Positions 11,330-21,933 of a DNA stretch of 64,000 bases are shown piece by piece. Both the position numbers and the translations under genes were made by a program. Position 1 is the stretch's first letter. Each line of letters starts with the position of its first letter. The notes under the pieces were generated by a model that did not search any database, was not told the origin of the DNA, and saw only the letters and a program-made list of their open reading frames with translations. The stretch is from Litomosoides sigmodontis (Eukaryota; Nematoda; Chromadorea; Rhabditida; Onchocercidae). The DNA lies in the NCBI GenBank assembly GCA_963070105.1, contig OY718804.1, forward strand, positions 11,113,817 through 11,177,816, in the 5' to 3' direction.

Positions 11330-13100
11330 CTATATCACAATATCATGTTCATTTTCCACCAATCCGCCTTCCTGCAAAAAAGAAAATTTGACCAAAAATT
11401 TTCAAAGAAAAATGATCTAATGAAAATATTGCAACGTGTGACAGATAAGGAACAAATGCATTATAAGCTGATGTACCGTTATTTTGAACGCTGTTGAACC
11501 GTCCGGGGCAGATGGTGACTTCACCAGAAAAATCGTACTATTTCTGGTATTAGCATCCGGTGGGCATAACCACAAACGCGTACTTGGACGATGAGACCTA
11601 AAAAAAAATAATCCATGGCAAAACAAAACTGTTTTTTAATGAATTTGTTGAAGAAATTTCAAAAAAATATAAATTTATTTTTCCGATATATATACATATA
11701 TCCACCCTAATTACCAAAAAAAATTAAAACATTGCCATGAAGTTCCCAGTGCAGATGCTAGATGCGCTTCACCATCTCTTTCATTTTCGAAACGATAAGT
11801 AACATGATTTACGGCAACAACCGGAAATAGAAATTATGGTAAATTTCACAGTGTACAAGCCCTTAATTTTACAGCATCGAAATGAAATATTCAATCAGTT
11901 CCCTACCAAGGACCGGAACAACATGATCATTAAAATAACTGAACTTTTGGTCAACATTTGAAATTTTACAATTAATCTGTAAGTAGCAGCCAATTTTGAT
12001 AGAATTCGTGAAATTTCTAGTCTAGATCGTAATGCATAGTCGTTCTCACCACGCAGTGGCATTGCAACACTGTCCACAATTATGAGGCCAATCTGAAGTT
12101 TTACTTTGCTTATTTACTGTGTTGGAAAAAGTTAGTTAGCTTCAGCTTTTCTGCTCACTGGTTTTCCCACTTTAGAAAACTTGACGAACAAATAGATCAA
12201 ATAATACAATGTGTGGTTGATACCATATATAAAGCATCGAAATAAATCACATAATTCTTCACTTGTAATGAATTCAAAAATTATATCTTGACCTAAAAAA
12301 TGTTTCACAAACAAGATAATAGATTAACCGAAAAATTCCGAATTTTGATATATCATTGGGAATTGTAATATTTTATATTTTGAAACAATGGTAAATTTAA
12401 GTTAAATGTGGAAAACCTGTTTTCTAAGAAAATGAAAATTGTAAGCAGAAGCATCAGACGTTTTTGAACGTTAAGATGAAATTCTAAATCATATTATAAT
12501 CCGGAAAATTTTTTATAAATGACACATAAAAACGGATAATGAGAAAAATTAACGAACCTCTGCATTTTGTTGTACCAGCAACTCTAATCGATGAATTGTA
12601 CTTGTCAGTTCAATCAAATCACGACACCGGCTAACTCGTATATGTTTCAATGATTCTGACGGTTCGACTGCTTTTAATACTTTGGTTGAGATATTACAGA
12701 CACGTTCCGTATAGAATCCACCTTCTGTATCCACATATACACTCTCTCTTTTCGTCTTATTTTTCTGCACATTAACTGCTAACTGCATACTGAACAAGTA
12801 TACCAACGTTTAAATGGATATTTTTGAATAATTTACGTGAATTTTTTGTCCAGAATACTTCCATAAATTATAGAACTTAAAAAAAGAATCGACTCGTGTA
12901 ATCTATACTTATTTCTGAATAAGAAAAATCAAAACGCACCAGAATTGTGACTTCCCACTAGCTGAGAGGCCAACAACCTCGAGGAAGGTACCCGGTGATA
13001 TGCCACCGCCAAGTAACGCATCTAAAGACTGCAAACCAGTTTCAAGCAATTCATCAGCTTGCTCCAGTTTATATAAATCGTATGCGCTGATAAGCTCCAT
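11330..13100 (-). CDS. RAD51 paralogue, RAD51C-like, 5' end uncertain
   Basis: A RecA-fold ATPase that probably helps RAD51 filaments form during homologous recombination. Exons in coding order: 13100-12940, 12789-12558, 12092-11970, 11821-11715, 11597-11477 and 11371-11330, about 261 residues from the first in-frame ATG. Walker A is GLSASGKSQ (about residues 44-52), followed by CMQLAVNVQ, VYVDTEGGF, a CRDLIEL helix, Walker B LIIVDSVAMPLR, then VAVNHVTYRF, ALGTSW and FLVKSPSAPDGSTAFKIT. CMQLAV-VQ, DTEG-F, CRD--EL and KSPS point to RAD51C rather than RAD51D or XRCC2; C. elegans RFS-1 is the other candidate name. The open frame runs a few codons above 13100 to an acceptor-like ctttttccag, so an upstream exon with the N-terminal domain may exist; I could not find it. 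The intron before 11821 ends in CCG instead of CAG. The 11715 donor lies after a poly-T run. Confidence 0.85.
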
Positions 13101-13984
13101 TGCCACATCATACAAACTGGAAAAAGATCAGCACTTAAATATATGAGAAAAGTAATTGGAGTCCTTTCTTACACCTCAAAGTGAAAGATGCAACTTTATG
13201 TATTTGCTAATTATTTCCCTTATCTGCTTGGTGAGTACATAATTAACTGCGTGCAGTTGAAAAACTAAATAAGTGATGTGGTGATAAACAATAATTACTC
13301 GACTAAATAAATATGTGACAGGTATTAGACAGTGTGAAAAGGTCCTCACTATCGATGGAAGAATAAGGGTGAAGTGATAAGTGATCAATGGCTGTTCCAG
13401 TAAACACAGCTCCAGCAAATGAGAAGAGAACTTATTGAAGGAGGTAAAATCGATGCTACAAAAAATATTTCGAAAAGCATTTCCTAATTTTATCCATTAA
13501 AAACTATTAAAGAGTATCTCAAAGCGAGAGAAGCAGCAAAAATTGCTGTAACTGCTGGGCAGTTTGCAGATACTTAGGAATTAGGCTTAATTTTGAATAA
13601 CACATTAGAAATGTGCTATCATCACTGAATAAAAGAAGTTACTGTAATTTCGGGAAATAAAGAGAATGACATGACTAGCGAATACGGCTAGCACGCACAG
13701 ACCATTAGTGAAGCTGAGAAGTATATCACTCAATGATTGCAATGAGGCCAATCAGTAGCGGGACGTACAATTACCGCATTTAACTTTTCCAGAAAGGATA
13801 TACCATTCCACGGATCTCAAATGGCCTTTTCTAGCCAAAGCTTCGACGCTGCTTCATGGGTTGGGGCGCATATTGCGACCGTGATTAAAAGAATGCCTGT
13901 CTTCATCTTATTGCATTTTAAAATTAAGCTTCATTGTCAAATCCCGGAAATTCTAGCCTTGTGGTAGTACTGAGAAAATTCTAT

Positions 13985-14087
13985 TATTTATTAGTTCTTT
14001 TATTCTAAAATTCTGTTAGTACAAATTTAGACAGTAAGCTGTTTGAATTTGTACTAATAGAATTTTAGAATAAAAGGCTAATAAATA
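13985..14087. repeat. Foldback inverted repeat, about 42-bp arms
   Basis: Left arm 13985-14027 and right arm 14046-14087 are reverse complements apart from about two positions and a one-base gap. They are separated by an 18-nt loop. The shared core includes cttttattctaaaattct and ttagtacaaatt. It carries no ORF and could be a miniature inverted-repeat element or a remnant of one. Confidence 0.8.
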
Positions 14088-14460
14088 TTTGTTAGGCATT
14101 TGAAGTTGTTTTTTCAAGAGGACAAATTCTAAAAAATTTTTGAAATTTAAGTAAATTCTTTTTGAGATTGCTATTTATTTTATCTTGCTTATTAACTACC
14201 TGTTGATGCTATTGTTTATCCTGACTTGCAGCACAAATAGTGTTTTTATGTAGGTTTCTGTACTCAACAGTTTTAGGAATGTTACCACACATATGTTACC
14301 CTCAGTACCACATATTAAGAATGTAATATAAGTGCTTCAATTTCTCTCTCAAATTCATCAAAAAGGTGTTAAACAGGCACTTTAACTGTATACTTATTCG
14401 AAATGCCGATTTATATTTCTAAATTTAGTCTTATTAATTCGTATTTGTTCTCACAGTAAT

Positions 14461-14468
14461 TTTTGCAG
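14461..14468 (+). promoter_or_regulatory. Probable SL trans-splice acceptor of polymerase eta
   Basis: ttttgcag ends 7 nt before the start codon at 14476, the usual spacing for a spliced-leader acceptor. Confidence 0.5.
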
Positions 14469-14475
14469 AAACATT

Positions 14476-17400
14476 ATGGGAAAAAAACGAGTAATTGCAT
14501 TAATTGATATGGATTGCTTCTATGCTCAAGTGGAGCAACGTCTTCAACCGCATCTCTATGGTAAACCGGTTGCTGTTGTACAACATAGCAGCGTAAATTA
14601 CCGAGGTGGTGGGTAAGCATTTTCCAGTGATTTGTCGGATACTTCCAAATTCACTACATTCCTCGGTTTTCTAGTTCCTTGCTTAAAAGCTCTCAATTCC
14701 CTAATCTTAATTTTAGAATTTTGTATTTATTTTAAACTCGCTATGTTCCCAACCACAATCCTTTTCCTTTTATTTTTTGCGATATTCGCTTTTTTATAGC
14801 AATTCTCAGATATTATCGTTTTATCGGTAGTTCCGAATTGCAGTGTTTAATATCATCCCTTCGTATCTTCCGTTGTAGATTACTTGCTGTATCATATGAA
14901 GCAAGATCTTTTGGTGTCAAACGTGGGATGTTCAGTGAGGAAGCAAAAGCCTTATGTCCTGACTTGACACTTTGTTATGTACCGGTGGGCGAGCATATTG
15001 ATAAGGCAGACATCACACGTTATAGGTTAATTTGAAAACCGATTTTGCTTATCCTTGCTTTACATACGACTTTTTGTTGTATGGGTATTCAAGTATCCGT
15101 GCATGATGTAGAGCTGGTTTATTATGAGATTATTATGCAAATATGAGAGTTTTATATCACAAATTTGTCATTAATTTCGAAATTATGCAAATGAACTGTT
15201 TTGCTTTTTTTAAATCATTTCAAATGCAAAGGTAAAAGAGGATACTGTAATATTTGATAAGGGAGTATTTCACTTCAGGAATGCATCTGCAGAAGTTTTT
15301 AAAGTTTTGCATGAATTTGATTCACGAATTATTGTTGAACGAGCATCGGTTGATGAAGCTTACTTGGATCTTAGTGCTTTAGTACAGTATACTTTCGAAA
15401 CAAGCGATCCTTCCCTTAAGGTGTTTCTGTTTTAGCTTGGCATCATGCTGTCTAATTCTTTTAACTTTTGTTATTTGCTACCCGTTTAGGTTAGCAATGT
15501 TCTACATAATTACTCGAGTACACTTTTGACTATTGCAGTGGTTTCTTTGCTTCCCATATGTTTTGGCAATTCTTTGATTGAGTATTTTATCTAATGTTTG
15601 AAGTAGAAGAGGAGCATCGCTCTCTCGAGGCACTGTTCCTTGTTGTATTCACAGAAAAATAGAATAACCATAAAAGGGACAAAGTGCAAATTTTTTTCTT
15701 CTACCAAATGATTCAATTTACAGTATAAAGAACCTAATGTAATGGATTCATTTCCAACAACACATGTTGCTGATGGAGCCGATCTGAATAAGGAGGAAGT
15801 TCCCGATTGGAAATATGATAGAGCGGAATCATTGCGTTCCTGTATGTCGGAAGCATGCGAAGCGAAAGACGAATACAAGGTGTTATTAGACTTCATTTAT
15901 TGTAGGTCAAAGAATATACAAATATTGAATTTTGAATGTTATCTGAGACAGTGCTTACTGGTATTCGTTGAGGTGTTAACAAATTATTCAGTAATATTTA
16001 AATTTTGAGTTTTGTTTAATAATTTGTGAGCAAATTCATTTCTGTTATTGTCACCGAAAAACAAGTGATGGCGAAAAAATGTAAGTGAATAATTGTTGAT
16101 AAAAATGATTTGGACAGAAATAGTGTGCTTACAGCTATCATTTTGTGTTGTGAGAAATTCTTTACTGTTTAATACTCAGTAGATCCACAGCAACTTTATT
16201 TTTAAGAATTAATTGGGAATTTAAATCAAGTCATAGAAGAGCAAGCAAGGGAACAGTAAATGATGAGTGAGGTTCAGAGGCCTACTCACTGTAGAGTGAG
16301 CGGTACAAGCAGTACAATTATAGTGAATAGGAGCATGCAGCAGGTAACGATAAGGTGATGGATTAGTGAATAAATTGCGCGAACATCAAAGGAGAAGCGT
16401 GTGTGACTGAAATCAACACCAATGTATCACTTCCTTTCTCTCTTCTCTTCCCTCCTCACAAGCGTGGCCTTACACGTACGTGGGCGTGAGTAGGAGAGGC
16501 TAATTCTGAGTTGGATTGAGAGTAAATGAAATGGAAGGAAGGACATCTTGGAACAAAGCATAGTTGAAGGCAGGCTTATCAAAGGTCAAGTGCGGTCGTG
16601 CTAGCAGTAAATGAAGCTTACAAAGAGGTTAACTGTCTTCTGTGGTGCTGGCATTAGCCATAGAACTGAGGCTGTGTAGTTGTAACGAATCCCTTTATTA
16701 CTCAGGCGACAAAACCTTGTGCATGGCTATAATCTGTGTTTAACTCATTCTGGCTTTTACGATGGTCATGGGTTGCTGTCGTGTGACGCACCGCATATAT
16801 ATGTGTATATGCTTCCCAAAAAGCTAATGAAAGTATATAATTTTTAGTTAAAATTGATTATCGGAGCTGATTTGGTCGAACAAATAAGGAGTGATATAAA
16901 GAAATGCACTGCCTTCAGCTCTTCTGCCGGAATTGGAGATAGCAAGGTTTGTTTTTTTTTTGAGAACAGTCAGTTATGTTTGTTCTGAATATATGAAATT
17001 TGTCTTTTTTTTGATACACTTCTGGAGTTGAAAACTGATTTGATTAGGAATTAAAAATTAATCTCTTTTGCTGTGCAAAATTCCTTTCTTTAGGTATCTT
17101 GACAGTTGTCATACATCACCTAATCGACTATTTAATTCGAAATGTAGTTTAACTTTATTTTTGAGTGTGTATTGACGGTTTGAAAGATTATCGCTCTCCT
17201 AAACTGCAAGTTCGAATGTTTTCTAAAGGGTGGTAGTTAATGTTTCAGCTATTTCAAAGTTCTATATTTCAGATGATTGCCAAATTGGTTTGCTCACGTC
17301 ATAAACCTGGTCAGCAGACTGTTGTATTCAACGAAGCTATACATAAAGTTTTCAAATACACCGCTATAAATGAAGTTCGAAATCTTGGTGGCAAGTTAGG

Positions 17401-19466
17401 AAGAGCATTAATGGAAAAATTCGATATCAAAGTATATCTTATTATTCATCGACTGAGTTACAGTATTTTATGTGTGTTTTGGAAAGTCTGTAGCGTTTCC
17501 TTTTTCAAAAAATGCAGACGATGGAAGAATTGTCAAGGATACCGATGTCTAATCTCAGCGAAGATTTTCCGGCCCACGCAAAATGGGTGTACAATATTGC
17601 GCGAGGTGAGGTGTCTGCAACTTCCTCTTTAAAAAATTTTTTTTGTCTTGCGGGTTTCAATATAGTCACGTTTTGTTATATATGCTCCTACGAAGCTAGA
17701 TTTAACAATGGAACATAATGTAATGTGCATGATCTTTTTTAACTTTTCCAAATCAGTTGAAAGTTAGAGGTACCGGCAACATTATTTAGTACTGTGTGGT
17801 GGTGTTTAACAGTTGCCTAGAATAAGTGACCAGAAATCATATGTTCATATTGAGTCGTAATTTCTGCTTTTGTGTTAACTGGAGTATATTCAGAGAAGCA
17901 TTTTTCAATATTTCAGGTATCGACGAAGAAAAAGTTACTGCACGTGATAAACAAAGTTCAGTTGCCGTGAGTAAAAATTTTCCGGGTCCTAACGCCCTAA
18001 AAACAGATGTTGATGTAAAATTTTGGTTAGAAGGTTTAATCAAAGAGCTGGTGAAACGTTTAATTGATGACCAAATAACGGTATAGTTGCTATGTAATTT
18101 TGTTATATATTATCCCGTAAAATCATTCATTAATTTCATTTTGCGACATGTGGTTGTTGTTGAACACAGTATATATAACGAAATATATCTGGCTGAAAGA
18201 TTCAGTTGAATCGGAAAATATTGATACGTGGTAGTTAATGAAGGGTGACTTCGTGTAAATCAATGACAGCCTCGCGGAAAGTTGAATTGAGCGAAACGAT
18301 TCAACTAATACTAAGCATTTGTATTAAAATGTATGTCGCCTTGTGACGCCATGCCATTAGGAGATGTGGTACGTTTAATGACAGGATCACTTTGTGTGCT
18401 TACGCTTGGTAGTGCTGAAATATGCGTATTTATAGTTCAGGAATTTTAGTTGTGCTTTCTTAACTAATGCTGGCTAATGTAATTCATCAAAAAATCCAAA
18501 TTTCATAGTGTTTTATGTAGAATATTCGAACCGCTTCAACACTTCATATTAGCTGCACAACGGATATTCACCTTTCGAAAAGTATGCAGATGAAGACGTA
18601 TGATCCAAAAGCCTTATTTACTTCCGTTTGGAGCATTTTTCGACATATTAACAGATCGAGAATACCGGAAACTTGGTAATCTGAGTAAAAAATATTTCTT
18701 ATCGTTCTGTTTTAGAAATCAGTTGGTTTTACCTGGTCAACAGTAACAGTACATTTAAGTTGAAAGGAAGGTTTCATCTAATCTATTTTGTTTCATTCAC
18801 TTTTGTATTAGGTTTAGTTCTTTTATAAATTTTCAATTCAGCTTCAGCTTTTTCTTTTTTAGTAATTAGTAATTTGACGGATTCTGTGTGTATGTTAGGG
18901 ATCCATCAGTGAAGAATATTACACTTTCCGTAAATCGATTTCGCGACGGGATTGATGGTCGTTCTAAACAAATCACAGAGTGGGTAATGAAAGCAGTGGA
19001 CAAAAACATTAATAATGCAGCGACGCCGAATGAAATGATGTCAGAGACTTCATCTCAAACTTTGGTAACCGTTTTGTATTTTATTCTGTTTTGGAATTAA
19101 AATAGTTCTTTGATAAGTTTCTCTACTTAAGTAACCGTTAAACCTTATCGAATTATGCTGATTGGTCTTAGAGTGTTAAAATTTCCTTTGGAGACATAGT
19201 TTAACAAAGATTGATTTGCATAAGGTGGTTTCTAGTAAGCAAAAAATAGGTGAACATTTTTGTTATAGACAAATGTGCATCATTCACAAAGACATGTAGA
19301 AAAGCAGGATGATGACATACAGATTATTGCTGATGTGAGAAAGGAAGCAAGAACTACCACTGCTGCTGTTCGTCCTAAAACTACTGTTAAAAAGCGAAGA
19401 AAAAAAGTACAGGAAAAGTCAACTCCACCAATGAAGAAAATATCAGATTTCTTTAAAAAGCAATGA
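14476..19466 (+). CDS. polh-1: DNA polymerase eta (Y family, translesion synthesis)
   Basis: Polymerase eta copies past UV dimers and other lesions in the nucleus. Exons: 14476-14612, 14879-15025, 15279-15420, 15724-15879, 16848-16946, 17273-17431, 17518-17605, 17917-18080, 18521-18675, 18899-19064 and 19269-19466, giving 536 residues, all in phase. Catalytic acids are visible in VIALIDMDCFYAQVE (about D11) and RASVDEAYLDL (about D120, E121). Eta-type landmarks are VAVVQHSS, AVSYEARSFGVKRGMFSEEA, SAGIGDSKMIAKLVC, LGGKLGRALME, SKNFPGPNAL and the little-finger exon at 18521. The C-terminus is basic (KKRRKKVQ) and ends MKKISDFFKKQ, a PCNA-interacting-peptide-like motif resembling the human Pol eta tail. 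I see no zinc-finger UBZ motif, so the C-terminal arm is shorter than in human. Intron 4 (15880-16847) is unusually long for this gene. Pol kappa is excluded by the SYEARSFGVKR and VQHSS patterns. Confidence 0.95.
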
Positions 19467-20197
19467 ATTCTGTGTTACTCTCATCTTCGCAGTTCAGTTA
19501 TAGTTCTGTAGGTAAATTGTAGTCCTTGTGAATTTTTTTTTAATCTTTTAAAAACTTCAATACATTCCACACAATTGTAATTGTTTATATTTGGATGTGC
19601 TAACTTTTTGTATCTACCTCAGAGCCACAAATATTTTGTTAATCATATGCTTGCTGCATTTGGAATGATTGTGGTAAACTTCATTTATTTTCTACTTTGC
19701 AACTTTGGATAATTTGAAAAGAATGAATGAAACTCAAATTTCGGAATCACCTGTAATTAATTTGCATTCTTAATTAATAACAAAAATTAACAACAAATAA
19801 CAAAAACGTTTTTAAGATTACAGTTACAGCAGTTACCAAACAGTTTACAAGTCAAGAATCACACCTACCTTTATCAGTATTCAGCCTTTTGTAGCAGAAG
19901 GGTAGAATGGTTTAAAATTTTTGCTTGATCAAACTTGTAAACTGTTTGGTAAATGCTGTAATTGTAATTTTAAAAACGTTCATTCATGAAGAAAATTATG
20001 AAATGCCTAAACGATAACGTTAATGCCATGGCAATAATCGTGCTGCTCGGTCTCCCATTTCTGTAACAGTAATGGACACAACCGGTAATCATTGCGCATT
20101 ATAATCAGACATTTCTTGTTCGGTCGCAAACTCTGGATTAAGTGTTGGGGTGAATGGGAAAAAGCCCGAAGAGAAATGCGACTTCCTCGAAAAGTTG
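19467..20197. other. Intergenic, polymerase eta to tRNA-Leu
   Basis: The 3' UTR of polymerase eta followed by the foldback at 19805-19980. No coding exon is visible on either strand. Confidence 0.55.
19805..19980. repeat. Foldback inverted repeat, 47-bp arms
   Basis: Arms 19805-19851 and 19934-19980 are reverse complements with three mismatches, around an 82-nt centre. The outer ends read aacgttttta and the conserved inner core is accaaacagtttacaag. It has no ORF. The size, about 176 bp, fits a MITE-like element or a structured transcript. Confidence 0.85.
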
Positions 20198-20322
20198 TGC
20201 ACGGAGTGGGATTCGAACCCACGCATCGATTACGATACCAGAACGCCCATGTCACACTCCTCACTCGTGTGAAGCACATTGTTGCTTGAGTCTGGCGCCT
20301 TAGACCACTCGGCCATCCGTGC
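20198..20322 (-). tRNA. tRNA-Leu-CAA: tRNA-Leu (CAA) with a 41-nt intron
   Basis: Read on the minus strand the gene starts GCACGGATGGCCGAGTGG and ends CCCACTCCGTGC plus discriminator A. The 7-bp acceptor stem pairs GCACGGA with TCCGTGC. The D-arm GGCCGAGTGGTCTAAGGC is typical of leucine, and the T-arm contains GGTTCGAATCC. The anticodon loop reads CT-CAA-G, with anticodon CAA at 20286-20288. An intron of about 41 nt follows one base 3' of the anticodon (20284 down to 20244), the standard place for nuclear tRNA introns. The long variable arm is as expected for a class II tRNA. Confidence 0.97.
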
Positions 20323-21884
20323 TCCTATACGATGGTGCAACGATTGTGAATTATATTGGTGATTAAATTTGAGTTATTTTAAAAATTTTGCTTTCAAAGA
20401 CTAAATTTAAAGATTTATTGCAATTGCTACTAGTCGTTGGCTAAATGTTAAAACTCAAATATATATGTGTGAACGCATGATCATTTGCAGCTTAATTCTT
20501 GAGGTGAAAGCTCTTTGAGCTACCGCATATGCTGCTTCTCATTAATAATAATTTCCATTGTTAGGTGCATTGTTTCCTAGTCTTTTTCTGTGAAACGAGA
20601 GGAGCTGCAGGGTGAAAGAATAGCTTTGCTTTATTCACATCGCCAGGAGAAACCGTACGAATAAAGCGAAGGGACCGATAGCATCGTCGTCGCCACCTTT
20701 TCATGTTGCTGCTTGCGGGATTCTTTGTGCTCTACAAAAGGGAAATGCATGTTTTAGAGGAGGAATGTCCGTCCTTATCAACCTCGGCACTTTTTCCCTC
20801 TTGTCACTTTATCACTTACACAGAATCGTTATCACCGTTGCTTAATTTCATCAGAGAATTATTTCCTTTTGCTAGCCAATTCTAACTTCCGCTGTAAAGA
20901 AGAATGCGACCAGATTTTGAAGCTCGTCCGGAAAAGTCAAGTGCGCAAAATGGACCTAAATCCATCAGATACACATTTTCAACGCACAGGTTCTCCTCCT
21001 TTCTTTTATTTTATTTTTGTGCACACTTGACTTTTCCGTCAATCCTTGAGATTTCAATTCCGCTTTCGCTTTTACTCACTACGAATAAAAATCCCGCTTT
21101 CAAGTATTCGAATCCGTCCTTCAGGTTTTAAAACATGCCAAAAATCATGCGTCAAATTAAAAATGCATATCTATTTGGGAATTATACAAATTACTGTTAT
21201 CACTTTTCTTTCCCATTCTGTTTCCTTTCAGGTTTAAATGGATTAGAATAGTTCAGGTTGGATGAGTGATGATGCACTGAAAACTTTGGAAACTAGGAAA
21301 ACACTTGCTGTACAGCTAGTACCGTCAATAAATTAAAAATTGCCTCACCACGTAGGAGGTGGTAAGCCCAGTTTTGTTCCGAACGCGTGACGGACATGAA
21401 AGAATCTAGGAAGAAGGCTCATCTACTTACACTACATTTCGAAATTACTTTATTAGCTAGTTCCATTAATCAGGTCTATCTTCAACCTGAAAGAAGAGAG
21501 TGATCGACTTGACCCGTTCTAAACTCCCCAACAGCTATGCCACTTCGACAACTGAAATAAGCCAACCTGTAGCTTCTCATCTCAATTTACTCTTTCTGGG
21601 ACTTTCTAGCACTTCCGCGCGAAACTTTCAGACATCATTGCAAACCCAGTCAGAGTGAATGAAAAGCTGATGAGGAGGGGAGGCTTAGATAAGCTCGGCT
21701 TTATGCAACGTAAAATTTACTACTGTTATGAAAGGAAATACATCGTCCAGACACGACCCGCACAAGAGCCAACCTCTTTGCCAGATGTGTACGTCTATAT
21801 GTGTTTAAGTATAATTGAAATGAAATGTTTTCGGACACAATTGAAGTAATTTTCTCCGTACAAATATCGAACTGTTTGACACAC

Positions 21885-21933
<49 letters not shown>

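Larger units (their letters stand above)
13101..14475. other. Divergent intergenic region, RAD51 paralogue / polymerase eta
   Basis: Nearly 1.4 kb between two divergently transcribed DNA-repair genes, so it must hold both promoters and possibly the missing first exon of the RAD51 paralogue. A long imperfect foldback lies at 13985-14087. I see no conserved exon. Confidence 0.55.

Noticed and set aside
20007..20289. ORFs on both strands across the tRNA gene
   Set aside because: They read through the tRNA and its intron and are not coding.
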